Part shown: piece by piece, positions 35,794 to 47,541 of the stretch
Layout of the letters: every line of letters begins with the position of its first letter
Position numbering within the stretch: the stretch's first letter is position 1
Source of the DNA: Polyporus tsugae
Taxonomy: Eukaryota > Basidiomycota > Agaricomycetes > Polyporales > Polyporaceae
Length of the DNA: 64,000 nucleotides
NCBI GenBank assembly: GCA_024305745.1
Contig: JAHRBS010000009.1
Location: forward strand, 1-64,000
Reading direction: 5' to 3'
Translations under genes and position numbers: made by a program
Notes under the pieces: model-generated
What the model was told of the DNA's origin: nothing
The model's input: the letters and a program-made list of their open reading frames with translations, nothing else
Databases searched by the model: none

Positions 35794-37471
35794 ATGCACC
35801 TTCCGTGCGAGTCCGATCACCCAGCAAGCCAATATGACCGCCTTCAAAAGGTTTTCCCTCACATCCTTTGGACGGCAGTGACGGTATCGACGTCTTTTGC
35901 CGTCCTCTACGGTGCGATCTTTAGACAACCTTTGGCAGCCATGCTCCCTCTGGAAAGACTCACTGACTCGGGAATTGCAGGACTGTTCGTAACGCTGGCC
36001 GTTGTGTCCGTCTACGTCCTCCTGTAAGTCGTCTTTCCTTAACGCGAGCGTGAGGTGCGTACCGGCTCATCGATAGGCTCTATCGCAGCCGACGAGGGAC
36101 TTTCCGCCGACTGTTATCCGCGATCCAGCTCTTCGCGGTCACGGCGCTCCTCGTGTCTACCACGACGCACTGGGCCATCGTCGTCCTGCAGCGCTTCGGC
36201 AGCGTGCTCGCACATCCTAACACGACCGTAGAGGCCAACAAGCACGCATTCCTCCCAGAGCAATGCGTCGGAACCGCGACGCTAACCATCAACGTATGCC
36301 ACGTCGCCCTGACGACTACGTCCGTCAGTGTCATACAAACATGTCTGACGCCGTCTTGGATCCCGTTTGGCAGATCGTCTTGAGCGACGTCGTCGTGTGG
36401 TGGCGCGTCTGGGTTCTGTGGCGGGATAACCGGGCCGTGCTTGTCTCCGGATGCGTTCTGTTGCTCGCGACATTTGGTGAGTCGCCGCTGCCGCCGTCGC
36501 CATATCCTTCTCCGGGTAGGCTGCTTCCGCCTGTGCTGATGTGTCCTCCAGCAACGGGAATCGTGGACACCACCTTTTCGTGCAAAGCTCAAGGGGGGTT
36601 CATGTATGAGGGTTTGCTCGTCGGCACTATGGCTTCGGCGCTCTCGCTCGCCACCAACCTCGCCGCCACGGTCCTTATCGCTCACAAGGCATGGTACGCC
36701 CAACCCGCATACGCATTCGTAGAGGCACGTTCCGTGGGGCTTACGAGACATCCCTGCAGGGTCCATCGAAGGTGCATCCAGAGCCATGTCGCAAGCGGGC
36801 CGCGGAGCACCCTAGTGGAGAGCGTGTTGACGCTCCTGGTCGAATCGGGCGCGCTCTACTGCACGCTATGGGTGCGAACTATTTTGCCCGTGCAATGGTT
36901 CTGCGCGTTGGCTCACAGATGGTGTTCCGCTCCCTCCCCAGGTCGTGGTCGTCGTGTGGCAGATCGGGTCGACCATCGACGATCCGCACCTGCGGTCGTC
37001 CGTCTTCTTCTCGCCGAAGTTCTCGGGGAGCCACCGTTACCATCACGGATCCTCGTTCTGGTTCGTCGGCGGCGTGCTCATCGAGGGCTGTCTCGTCCCG
37101 CTCATCGTGAGTCTTCCCTCCTCCCTGCCAGTGATCCCGACCGCCACATCCACATCGCTGTCGCTTTGAGAAGTTGGAGTTGAGTGGTGTGCACCGTGAG
37201 GGGCTAACGATCCGCCCGCCAGGCTATCTACCCGACGGTCATCATCGTGCTCGTGGCGCTGAACAAGTCGGCCGTCGAGAACGGCATGAAGCACGACGTT
37301 ACCGATTTGCCCGCGATCACGGTCACTGTCGAGATGGTTGTGGATATGCAGCGCGATGTCGAGGACGGCGTGCGGCGTTCGCCGTCCAGCAAAGCAGAGA
37401 GCGTTTCCGACGTCAGCCACTCCGAGAAGCGGCTGGAGGGTGACTCCCCTGAGGCGGCACAGATGAGTTGA
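35794..37471 (+). CDS. Seven-helix membrane protein, family member R6 (intact)
   Basis: Eight exons, 35794..35911, 35981..36023, 36077..36293, 36374..36476, 36552..36693, 36760..36871, 36942..37106 and 37223..37471, give 382 residues. The start at 35794 was chosen because exon 1 then ends VLYG with the phase-1 donor found in other members. Hallmarks: LFVTLAVVSVYVLL (TM1), IVLSDVVVWWRVWVLW (TM3), CVLLLATFG (TM4), ASALSLATNLAATVLIAHKAW (TM5), LTLLVESGALYCTLW (TM6), AIYPTVIIVLVALNKS (TM7). Exon 7 is longer than in R4 (165 against 120 nt) and adds a loop with SGSHRYHHGSS between the last two helices. TM5 exon is shorter (142 nt). Function unknown. Confidence 0.89.
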
Positions 37472-38950
37472 GCTCGCCTGCCCTCGCGCGGCGGTGCACG
37501 CGACTCTAGGAAGAATTAGATGGAGTTGTATTTTAATAGCAGCATCAATTCATGTCGGGAACTAATATTATTTTGTATCAATGACGATTCGCGTCAGCGT
37601 CCCCGTCGCTCTTATTTAAGCCTACGTCTCCGACTTGAGCGACGGGAACGCGTGACGTAACTCGTTTCAAGCTCCGACACGTCACACTCTCGCGATCGTT
37701 CCGTCCCGAGTCCCGACTGCAGCCAGCTCGCTCCGGCCATGCCAGCTAATAAGCTCATCCCACCTGCTTTCCGCTTCTTCCAACATGCTATGCTTGATCA
37801 TGCAATCGCTCACATTCCGCTGGCCCCATCCTCCCGTACTGCTGGCAGCTCCGACACACCACCTCAACCATGCCAGTGCCCTTGCCGTGCTCACCGAGCT
37901 GAAAGCCCTACAAATGGCCTATTCGGAGGCTGTCGATCACCTCGAGCAGAGAATTCGGAGTCAATGCGTCGGCGACGGATAACTATTTCACATCACCTCG
38001 GCTTCCTGCGTGCGTACTACGCATGCGCGGCAACTCACGGCATCGGTAAGCCCGAGGAGACGTGCGGCCGTCGAGCTTGAGTGGTTAAGCGATACATTAG
38101 ATTTGTGTGAATCAGCTCTGGGTGGAGATCGAGGATGGGCTGGCATCGTCCGATTAACATTGCGGGTTCGTGGGTTCCGACGGAGAGATACCGCGCTTCA
38201 CGCCACGCCAGGACGAGGAATATGCCGGGGCGGGGGGGGGTTCGGTGTCTTGTGCGGAGGCGGACTCGGAGGCGGGGCAGAGGGCAGGGCCTCCGGTGTC
38301 AGCGCCGTCAGCTCTCGGTGGAGAAGGACAGGCAGCTCGATCCTGTGTGCGGACGCCGCTACCGTACGCACCGCTGCGTCGAGCTGGAGAGCTGGTGGCC
38401 GCGGTGCGCGTGGTTTGTGGTAGTCGTCGAACGGTCTGAGAAAGTTGCAATTGAAGTGAGACGGCAGAGGCGCATCGGTCGCAAGCACGCGCATGTCGCG
38501 GATCGCCGTCACACGCACAGACTGGTCTACTTAACCAACCATACGTTACGGCGAATCACAGCGTTGATTCGACCGCTCGCCTCCGCTGAGCCTCTTCACC
38601 AGTGTCTTCTCCTACAAGCACCTTGGTGCCGTCGACCGTTCCAAATCGAGTCATGCGCGACCCATGTCGAGACACACGGCTGACGTCGAACTTGGCTCGA
38701 TCGGTTTTCCCCCGCCCTCTTCTGCCCGCCATTGCCCAACGTCAACCGGCCATGATCGCGACAGGCGGCTGGCCGCCAGCCCCTTCACACCACTGGCAGT
38801 ATATATATACGGACCCCCAGCAGGCGGTTGCGTCCAGCTTCGAGTCAGTCGCCCTCACACTCCTACTCTCAACACACCCTCTCTCTTCTCGCTCATCGCT
38901 ATTCTACACCACCTCAGCTTCATACCATACAACAACAGCACATAGTCGCC
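37472..38950. other. No gene supported; right end is the S1 promoter
   Basis: Frames at 37739-38080 and 38135-38683 have no support. From about 38560 the sequence is homologous to the upstream region of S2 (57500-57900, other strand), so the promoter of the secreted-protein pair was duplicated with the gene. Confidence 0.6.
38800..38809 (+). promoter_or_regulatory. Candidate TATA box of S1
   Basis: TATATATATA about 150 bp before the ATG at 38951. Confidence 0.45.
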
Positions 38951-39470
38951 ATGCGAATCCCCGCCCTCGCCCTCGCCATCCTCGCCGCCGCCCTCTCCGT
39001 CGGCGCCAGGCTCGCCAAGGCCAAGCCCGCCGCCCCCGGCCCCGCATATCTCTCTGCCAGAGACCACCCGCTCGCGTCCGCCCCGCAGTCACCCGCCGGT
39101 GCTGCCGTGCTCTCTAGGGACGAGGGAGGGAGGCACGGCTCCTACGTCGCTCCCGATGCATGGGGGGAGGTCCTGAAGCGCCAGTTGGACGGGGTCACGC
39201 CAGGTGAGTCTCCTCCTCTCCTCGCAATCCCAAGTCGGCAGGGGCGCGAGTGCTTCTTTTGGGCTCCATGCGCCGCTGTTTGTCGTGCTGCTGTCCGGCG
39301 GGTATGCAATTGGTGGTGCATAGCTGACGCATATTGGGTTCATGACAGACGTGGATACGCCGCCTGTGCCGGGTCCGCCGCCTGTGCCGGGTGCACCGCC
39401 TGTGCCGGGTACGCCACCCGTGCCGGGTACACCACCTGTGCCGGGTGCGTCAGGTCTGTCGAGCGCGTGA
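38951..39470 (+). CDS. Small secreted protein with Lys-Arg site and PPVPG repeats (S1)
   Basis: Two exons, 38951..39203 and 39349..39470 (GTGAGT...CAG), give 124 residues. Residues 1 to about 24 are a signal peptide (positive N-terminus, ALALAILAAALSVGA). An Ala/Pro-rich pro-region follows, then a dibasic K-R site (EVLKR, then QLDG), as cleaved by Kex2. After that come DVDTPP and about five tandem copies of a P-P-V-P-G-x hexamer ending GASGLSSA. A frame that reads through the intron gives a spurious longer protein. The mature part could be a short Pro-rich wall or signalling peptide. Paralog S2 at 57493-56797 has homologous promoter and exon 1 but a different exon 2. Confidence 0.75.
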
Positions 39471-39686
39471 GCGGGACTTGTGTCATGGGTTAGTTGGAGG
39501 TCGTGGCGGAGGTAGTAGAGGTCGCGACGGTGGAGAGGGATGCCGGGCGACGGTGCGGTGTGTGAGCGTCGATTTGGTGGTACGGTTGGCATGAGTCGGG
39601 TTAGGTTTCCGTCTGGCATTCTATGTTCGTGTGTGATATACGATTGTGGCTCGTGGATTACCCGAAGTGACTCGTTCTTAAATGAT

Positions 39687-41089
39687 CTAAGTCCCTTCAA
39701 CCTCGAAAGCTTGAAGTACGAGGACTATGATGATCGTGGGGTAGATTTGACACGGAGGGTGGCGTTGGAGGCGGGCTGGGCGTCACCCAACACATCCGCG
39801 ACTGGATGTACGATTCAGAGGCACGAGGACGCCTGTCATGAAGACAGGACGCTGTTCCCGAAGAAGTTGCCCGCCAGCTGGGTCTTGTTCTCCCTGATCT
39901 GGAACGCCACGACGACGTGCCAGTGTGCGTGAATGTGACTGATTTCGATCAATACTTCCCCGCTCCGGCTGTCACGCCACGAAGAACGCGGATAACTCAC
40001 CCAAATGGTGCAATACGCCGCCCCGGACTCGACGAGGAGCGCGAACAGTTTCTTCATCCAAGAACCCCGAAGTCCCGCGGCGGCGACGAGGTATTCCGGT
40101 AGGCGGCTCTACGATTCCCTGAAGAAATTCAGGACGGAGCGAATGATCCTCCGCGAGGAGATCACTGGACACTTGGTGCCGGGGTTGAGCACGTACCAAG
40201 CATCGTACCCGACGAGCTCGAGGAGCATCGCGAGGAGGTTGGTGCCGGGGGACAAGGCGCACACCGCGATCCCGACCGGGAGGCCCGCCCTCGAACAGGG
40301 TCCCGAGATGTCGGACGAAGCCGCCGCTGGCAATTCCGAACGTGGTTGAAGGTGGGCGGTCGACGACTCCGAGGACTGTCCGGGGTTGAAGCGCGGCAAA
40401 GCAAGCACGGGAGCGTGTCCGTGGGGTGTAGGGGCAGAGTTACTTACGGCGGCCTGTGAATGAACTGGCCCGGGTTAGCTGGACCTCACCGAACGTCGCG
40501 AGCACTGGCACGAAGACCGTGGGCGCACGCGGCTTTTGGGATGCGGTTGCCACCAGTGCGTGCGTGCCAGACGACACACGCTCGCCAGTACTAGTCACTC
40601 ACGCGATGGCGGAGTCGTCCAGCGTAATCTGCGGTGGACCAGTGTGCCAGTAGATACAGTATGAGCAAAACGAGCCATGCGACAGTACACGATCACAATC
40701 AGCGCCGGGATAGAGGACGTGCCATTGTCAGAGCCTAGTGCTCGCGCAAGGCTGCAGCCAGGAGTAGACTGAGGGACCAGTGCGGGGCGCTCGACGACAC
40801 GTTGTACATCCAGAGCTCGGAGCCGAGCACTACTTATGAGCATCCTGAGGAGGCTGAATTGGTATGCGACTCGGATGCAGGTGACTGTGGTACCGTCGTG
40901 GAGGCGAACTTGAAGACGGTGAGTGCATGATACTGTCAGATAGGATGGGTGGGAGTGCAAAGGCGTGGAAGCGGGCAGTACGTACTGCATGAAAGTATAG
41001 ATCGACACCACTGAGAGGACCGCGAGCACGCCTGGGTCGTCCAGGTCAGTAGACTGGAAGGAGGACGAAGGTCTGATAGAGGATCGCAT
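39687..41089 (-). pseudogene. Seven-helix family member R7, relic
   Basis: Recognisable pieces in family order on the minus strand: VLAVLSVVSIYTFMQ with intact exon borders (about 41030-40985, TM1), YWRACVVWHA and VFVPVLATFG in different frames (40590-40495), LPVGIAVCALSPGTNLLAMLL and DAWYV (TM5, with an insertion, about 40290-40190), KKLFALLVESGAAYCTIW (TM6, about 40057-40004) and IYPTIIIVLV (TM7, about 39740) ending in TAG at 39687. GDAIVCW is lost to stops and frames shift several times. Not functional. Confidence 0.8.
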
Positions 41090-41599
41090 GATAGGCCTAG
41101 GGCATGAGCAAGCCGAATGTCGCTAACTTGAAGTACGTGTGCAGAGAACGCGTGCGTGAGGAGGGAGAACGAAATGCAAGTGAAAGTGTGGGTCTTCGAG
41201 CTTCAAGCTTTCAAGAGGGAAACGCACCCTGTTTGAGAGAAACTGAGAGAGAGATAATATTCGGCAAGCCGCAGGTGCAGGGCAAGGGCGCCATCATCGG
41301 CCGCTCAAGGGCGCTAGGCAGTTCGTTCCCTCAACCGACACGCACACGTGGCATACACCCAAACCCCATGTATGATGTCCCCGGCAACTTGAACTTTCGG
41401 ACACCCTCGCCCCTTTGTAGCCGCGCCCTCCGCCTCATGTTCTTGCGCCGCAGCGACTTGGGATCTGTGAAGCAGGGGAAGGTTGCCAGTTGCCTACTGG
41501 CCATCAAGACGTCGTGGTGAGTCTCCACCTCTCGTTTTGTGTCCCCCGTACCCCCCCGTTCGATCGGTGGATTCAAGCAGTGCATTCCACGATGTTCTA

Positions 41600-41930
41600 C
41601 TTCAGGTTCCCAATCGCGTGTTGCAAGGGCTCAGCTCTCTCGAACGATGTCCGGAGCAACCGCCCGCGTCCGAAGAGCGTACTACACAGGCGTACACGCA
41701 GCCCTGGCCCAATTGCAAGGCCCGCCATTTCAGCCTTCCCACCTGGAGGTGTTCTACTAACGCACCTGGTTTATCAGTCTCTGAAACCGTCACGTATCGA
41801 CATCCCTGGCCAGATCGTCGGTGCGGCCACTCGTCCGCGATGATCCCGACAGCGTGAAGATGGTCGGGCCGTCCTCGTTGGCGTCGCTCAAACACTGAGA
41901 TCATCGTGGGGCAGATGGTCTGCGAAGAAG
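41600..41930. repeat. Duplicated non-genic segment (copy at 31550-31990)
   Basis: Second copy of the segment described at 31550-31990. Read on the minus strand its distal end gives ICPTMIS, reminiscent of the IYPTxII helix of the seven-helix family, so it may derive from the last exon of a member. Confidence 0.45.
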
Positions 41931-42234
41931 GCAGACTCAGACTCAGACGGGCTGCGTCACCTCCGAACTCAGTGACTCCATGACCGTGGCTAGCAAGCTC
42001 TCGACTCAGGGATCTCAGGGATGTACGGCAACGAGGTGGCTCGTTTTAGACGCTCATCAACTGTGCATCGCGGTTACCTGAGCTGCTGTACGTAGCGTAG
42101 TCGGTCTTATCCCATCCGTTCTCCGTTCTCAAATCGCGGTGGCCCCTCTCTCTCCCTCTCGACCCCCACGACCTCTGCCTTCTTGTCATCGTCTTTCGAG
42201 CTCTGTCTAGACATTTTGCAGAGACCTTTGTACG
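41931..42234. other. Kinase promoter region, no gene
   Basis: The last 60 bp (CTTGTCATCGTCTTTCGAG, CTCTGTCTAGACATTTTGCAG) recur almost unchanged before the truncated kinase copy at 44895, so promoter and first exons were duplicated together. Confidence 0.6.
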
Positions 42235-43696
42235 ATGCGGCTGAGCTATGGATGGGAGGATCTCGTCGGACTCGGGAGCTACGGTAAGCACAGAGGCTGA
42301 AAGGTGTTCTCATCGTTCAACCCCTGAAGGGAAGGTCTTCGCCGCCAAGATAACCAGCGTGGACCACAACAGAGTTGGGGAAAGGGGAGAAACGATCGTA
42401 GCTCTGAAAAAGATGAGGGTTACGAACCATGTACGACATCCCCTCTTGCTCCACGAGGCGTGTGTCCTCATTCTAGTCGGCGGTAAGCCGGACCTCTGAT
42501 CTCATGTGTCTCCGCTTGCACTTCACTTGGCCATTGCTCATGCTCATGGGCCTCATCCGCAGGGCATCCCAATATCCCCCGCGTCCTCGCATGGGGACGG
42601 TCGCAGTACTTCGAGTACATGGCGATGGAACTCCTCGGTCCGAACCTCGAAGACGTCATGCCGGAAGTAGCCAGCCTCAGCCAGCGAAACGCTGTCGCGC
42701 TGGTATGTCAAATGGTATATACACGGCGTCCTTTCACCGTTCCGCTCATACCTAATAGTAATACGATGACGATGATTTGCGCAGCTGGATGCGATCGAAC
42801 ACGTCCACGGGAAAGGGATCGTCCACGGCGACATCAAACCATCCAACATCGTCCTCGGCCGTGGCGAGACCGCCGGACGGGCCTACCTGATCGACTTCGG
42901 GCTCGCTTGGCGATGGACGACGGACTCCCCGCCCAGCGGTCGGAGGGGTACGGTACCGTTTTGCAGCTTGCGCGTTCTCGCGGGCGAAGGTACGTGTCGG
43001 AAGAAGTTATTCCTGACTCCAATGCGGGGCCGACGTACAACCGTCTCTGACTCGTTCTCGCAGCTGCGTTGCCCCGTGATGATTTGGAGTCCCTTGCATA
43101 CACCATAGCCCGCCTCCTGACGGGTGCTCTGCCTTGGGCTTATCAGTCGTACAGGGAGCGGCTCGACGGAGGTCCCGTGAGCGGCAAGGACCTCTTTCAG
43201 GGCTTCCCCGACGTCTTCGCCCAGTTTCTGGACTTCGCGCGCGGCCTCGCTCCCGCCGACGACCTGCAGTACCAGCGCTGGAGAGAAGCCTTCCGCGCGC
43301 TGGAACCGGGACTCCCGGAACGCCTCATGTTCGACCAGCAAAACAGGAGCGGCCGTCGTCTCTGGGAGACACGGGTACCTCTGGGACGAGGAGTTTTATC
43401 TGCTCGACTATGCAAAGGATGGGTACTGGTCGAACCCCGCGTTAGGAGGGCCGGAATCCCGGTCGGAGATGGGGGGCACTCACGGGTTCGACGTCCTGCG
43501 GGCCTCTGAGTGGCTCTACCTTCCGTTCGGTCTTCCGGCGCGCTACGCGATGGGCGACGAGTTCGACGTCGTGGCGGGACGGTTGGAGCTCATTGACGAG
43601 CCTGCGCTGTATGACGGCGGACGCTCTGTCGAGGACACGTCCCCTCCCGAGGTCATGAACAATGCCCAGTCAGATATGCATTGCATACGTCCTTAG
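42235..43696 (+). CDS. CK1-like protein kinase, possible frameshift near the C-terminus
   Basis: Exons 42235..42283, 42330..42482, 42563..42714, 42785..42989 and 43064 onward. Glycine loop LGSYGKV, ATP-binding Lys23 (AAK), catalytic loop HGDIKPSN with Asp134, and DFG at 155-157 are present, so the lobe is catalytically plausible. The style (short, HxGDIKPxN, DFGLAW) is that of basidiomycete CK1-like expansions. After RWREAFRALEPGLPERLMFDQQ the frame ends at 43509 as Arg-rich junk, while an overlapping +1 frame reads HGYLWDEEFYLLDYAKDGYW and runs as sensible protein to 43696. A one-base shift near 43340-43370, or an intron I cannot see, joins them. I call the longer span. Confidence 0.75.
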
Positions 43697-44459
43697 TACA
43701 CGTACGTGTCCATGGTGTACTACCCATGCCAGTGGCACTAGAGTCGGAATTACAATCAGCACTGAAGCTGAAGAGCATCTAATTTGCTGTACTACACCGG
43801 GAAAGAGCTCGGTGAGGATAACGCATGCCAGGACGGTCGGTTCAATGTAGCGAGTGGGCCGTCGCAGTGCCAAGCGGCGCTCACAGGCACAGGTAAACTG
43901 GTCACTGACACGTGACGCAAGGCGTTTGAAGCTCCGACACATCGGCCCTCTTGTTCGACTCGCCACAGTCTGCTCTAAAGCTCCATGCCGTCTCGACGAC
44001 TTGAACTTGCATGCCCCTCCACCCTCGGGCACTGGAGCTTGCGCTGACATCTCTCGCCTGACGGTTCCGGTACCTATATCGATGACATCGAGCCTGATAT
44101 GCCAGGCTACAGAAATGGACGCATCACGCATACTATAACCTGGGCCTCAATCTCCTGCACGCGTGCGCCGCCGCAGACGTGGTTCAAGTTCGGGAGTTCG
44201 GCGAATCCTAGCAGAAGATGCTGCGGACGTCAATCGGAGACTGGCGAGGGGGAACAAACATATGTTCGGGTGAGTCATCCCGGATTGTCATTCCGAGTCG
44301 GTCTTGTGCGTCGAAGGCGGACTTGGACTCGGAGCCGGGGACTCCCTAGGTGGACTCACGATCGCTCGATGGTATCATGCGTGGACGTACACCTCGACAT
44401 GGTGCACGTCAGCTTTTCCCGGCCCGGAACGTGCATATATGTGTCGGCGGAGAGGTCGT
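43697..44459. other. No gene seen
   Basis: Intergenic between the kinase and the S3 relic; no supported frame. Confidence 0.55.
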
Positions 44460-44775
44460 GCTACGGCTAGTGAGTCTCCTCCGAGTCTCTTCTCGACCTC
44501 TTCAAGTTCTTGCTCCCCCCCCCCCCCTCCCTTTACTTTTCATGAGTGGCTTTGTGCTACGGTCTGGGTCGTGGTCGTTGCCATGGGGCAATGCCGAGTC
44601 GTGGGTGAGATAAGGTTCTTGGCGAAGTAGAGTCATGGTATGTGGGCTTGCGGGGGAGCGTCGGTTTGGTGGTATGTACTCGGTTGTGAGACGAACTGTT
44701 TGCATAGGTCTGCATTGGGTGTACGTCTCACATTATATGTTTGATACACGACAGTGGTAGCTCGGGGGGCGTGTC
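44460..44775 (+). pseudogene. 3' relic of a third secreted-protein paralog (S3)
   Basis: Begins at a donor-like GTGAGTCTCCTCC (as in S1) and continues into sequence alignable with the intron and 3' flank of S1 and S2, notably GTTTGGTGGT, GAGACGAACTGTTTGCATAGG (GAGACAGACCGTTTGCATGGG in S2) and the following region to about 44770. No exon 1 precedes it. A 14-base C run lies at about 44515. Confidence 0.5.
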
Positions 44776-44894
44776 GGTGACGTCATGTGCGAGCACCGTC
44801 AGCGTCTAATCTTAACCCTCACCGCACCCTCTACCTCTGCCCCTTCTCATCGTCTTTCGAGATCTATCTAGATATTTGCAGAGCCGTTTATACG

Positions 44895-45294
44895 ATGCGG
44901 TTGAGCTATACGTGCAAGGATCTCATCGGAAATGGGGGCTACGGTAAGCTTGTCGAGCACAGAGGCCGGAAGCTGTTCTCATGATTCCTCCCCTCACTCA
45001 GGGAAGGTCTTCGCCGCCAAGATAACCAACGTAGGCCACAATGTGGAAACAGAGGAAACGGACGTAGCTCTGAAAAAGGCTCGAGTGACCAACCATATAC
45101 GACACCCCGTCTTGCTTCACGAGGCTCGTGTTCTCATTCTGTTACGCACTTGGACACTGGACAGCAAGGCGGAGCGCCGCAGATCCTCGGGCTCCTCAAG
45201 CGCGGAACACTCGTCCCGACCGACGCCCTCAAGGATAAGTACCCGGGCCCTCGACTGCCAGGATTGCAAGCTGCCGAATGACGCTTCGAAGTAA
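44895..45294 (+). pseudogene. Truncated duplicate of the CK1-like kinase
   Basis: Same promoter block, same ATG context (ATACGATGCGG) and same first intron as the kinase at 42235: exon 1 44895..44943, exon 2 from 45002 with GKVFAAKITNV and VALKKARVTNHIRHPVLLHE. Homology ends at VLILL (about 45145), where the donor of intron 2 is missing, and the frame runs on through unrelated sequence to 45294. All catalytic motifs are absent. It could at most give a 130-residue N-lobe fragment. Confidence 0.8.
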
Positions 45295-45777
45295 TAGTAA
45301 TCTGTCTGCATAATCGGCACGGCGATTTTCATATCGGTTGTATACACTGTAGACGTCCAAAGGCTCGGACGTACCTTTTGAACGACGTCGGACATCGATC
45401 GTCGGCCTGCAGCCGCTCGACATCGACGATGGAACCCCTACCCGACCTTCCTCGACACTTGCTTCCAATGTTCAAGGGGCCGAGAGGACACGCCCATGAA
45501 GCTTGAAGGCTCACCCGGGAGGATCGGTCGCCGAGAACCCAGCTCGTATTCGCTTTCCACGACCTACGAAGGATGCAGCACAATAACCCGAGCCCGACAT
45601 GAGGAGACTGCATGTACAGCGACGTCGACAGGACAAGAAAGGATGGTGATACAGACGTGAAAGGATTAGGGACGGTCGTGAATGATAGCTGACGGGATGA
45701 TATATCTATCGTGAGGTCGTTACGATGGTGTTGCGCCAGTGCGCTGGCGTGATGCAAAGCAGATGGACCAATGTTTT

Positions 45778-47380
45778 TCACTCGTAGATCTTGAGCCATG
45801 CAATGTCGAAGTACGCGTTCGTGAACGCAGACGGGTTCTGGTCGACATAGGCTGGTAGAAGAGGAGGCGCGTGAGCATGGACAAGAGAAGACATCGCTCG
45901 CACAACACAGTACGCACTAGTGCAGTCCCCAGGGCAGCCGTCAGAGCTAAAGACAGCACCAGCCCAGTCCCCGCAGAACGTGAGGTTGATGATGAGGTTG
46001 TGTGCGCCAAAGTGCTCCGTGATGTCGCAGTCCGTGTCCGGGAAGTCCGCGAACGGCTCGCCCTAAGTACGAGGAACAGGAACAATGCATTCAGCAACGA
46101 GCGTCACGCGTTAGGCCCGCCTCCCTCGAACACGGAACGCCGGATCGCGGAAGTAGAGAGTTGTGTGAATGACGAACTTACCCAGTTGCTGGTGTCGATG
46201 GTGGCGGCACCGTTGAGGACGTCAGCGGGGATGTTAGCAGCGTTGCGGAGCCAGTACCAGATCTTGATGGAGCTGTCGGTGCGCTCCATGGCATACCAGC
46301 CCCCGCCTACCGCGTTGAACGGCGGGCCGTAGCTTTGCGCCTGCGGCGCCTGCACGCCGCAGCCCGCGTTGTTCGTCGCAGCTGTGTCGCAGTTGGAGCC
46401 GGCGGTGGTTCTGTCAGCAAGAAAGGCGGCGGTAAGCATCGTATCGCAGACAGCGCGGAGAACGCGCGGATGTAGAGAGAGGGCGACATGGAAGTGGAGG
46501 TGTGGGCCCTTGAGAAGGGAACGCACCCTGTTTGAGTGCGCGAGGAAGGCATCGAGCAACCTAGAAGGCATGGGCAGCCGCATTAGGAAGGAGATTGGAA
46601 GGAGATAGCGTTTAGGGTATGACGCACCCGTGTTCGTGTGCAGCGTGGACTGGTTCGGGGTCTGGTCGTTGACGCCCTCGACGATGTCGATCTCGCCTGC
46701 AGACGGAGATGAGTGACGACACAGGGTACGCCGGATCGGTGCTACTGAACGCTCACCATCGTTAGGCCAGTTAGAGCCCACCTCCCACACTGCAGGCCAT
46801 GTGCTACAGGGATCATATACGTCACACAAGGTTCCACTACTGGTCGAGTTCAATTGTCACTGCTCACCCGCATCCCTGTGGCATGTGACGGATGTTCCAA
46901 CTACATCCACACGACACGATCAGCGACACTAGCACAAGAGTGAGGACATACGGAAACGGAATACTCACACGGTGACGTGCTCCGTGTACGTCTTCTGGCT
47001 CTGCAGCCTGACCGAGTCACGCCCGGGGTCGCTTGCGCTAAGTGTTGTCGTGTCGTCTGCACGGAGGATGAGCGTGTCCTCGCTCGCGAAGGTCAGGTTC
47101 TTTGAGATCGCGGTTGACTGTGAGACATAGTTCCTAGAAAGGCGAGGACAATACGTGAGTGACGAATCACATGGTGTGTGCCGGCCCGCAGTTCCGCGGA
47201 GCGGGATGGACGGACGGAGTGGGCAACGTACACTCGGCCATTGGTGGGGTCAGAGATCGCCTGGTGGGTGAACGCGGAGAGGAAGTCGGTGCCTACGTGG
47301 CTATCCGAGATCGAGTAGGTGGCGCCGAAGACGTTGACAGCGAGGCTAGCCAGAACGAGCAACGAACTAGCAGCGAACAT
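45778..47380 (-). CDS. Secreted GH16 beta-glucanase
   Basis: Exons 47380..47232, 47133..46969, 46900..46868, 46803..46757, 46696..46628, about 46410..46182, 46062..45918 and 45851..45778. The product is about 310 residues, starting with a signal peptide (FAASSLLVLASLAVNVFGA). The core has WNIRHMPQGCGTWPAVWEVG, then the catalytic GEIDIVE at about 132-138 with the nucleophile and acid/base glutamates, HTNTG, Cys-rich NCDTAATNNAGCG, GGGWYAMERTDSSIKIWYW, and the C-terminal FTNAYFDIAWLKIYE. This is the laminarin-type endo-beta-1,3(4)-glucanase group that remodels or degrades cell-wall glucan. The acceptor of the sixth exon (about 46412) is one base out of phase with what I expect; all else fits. 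Confidence 0.88.
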
Positions 47381-47541
47381 CGTGCTTCAGCCGGATCGGG
47401 ACGCGGAGGATGGGGAGCGGGGCGGGATGGGATGGGGGCGGAGTGAGGATGTGTGAGCCAGGTGCCCTCGGACTCGTGCTCGGGAGAAGAGCAGGGAGGG
47501 ATGCAGCTCGCAGCGGAGAAGGGGGTGCTGGACAGCGGTCC

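Noticed and set aside
38828..39493. 221-codon plus-strand frame over S1
   Set aside because: Starts in the 5' UTR and reads through the intron in a frame that destroys the PPVPG repeat of exon 2.
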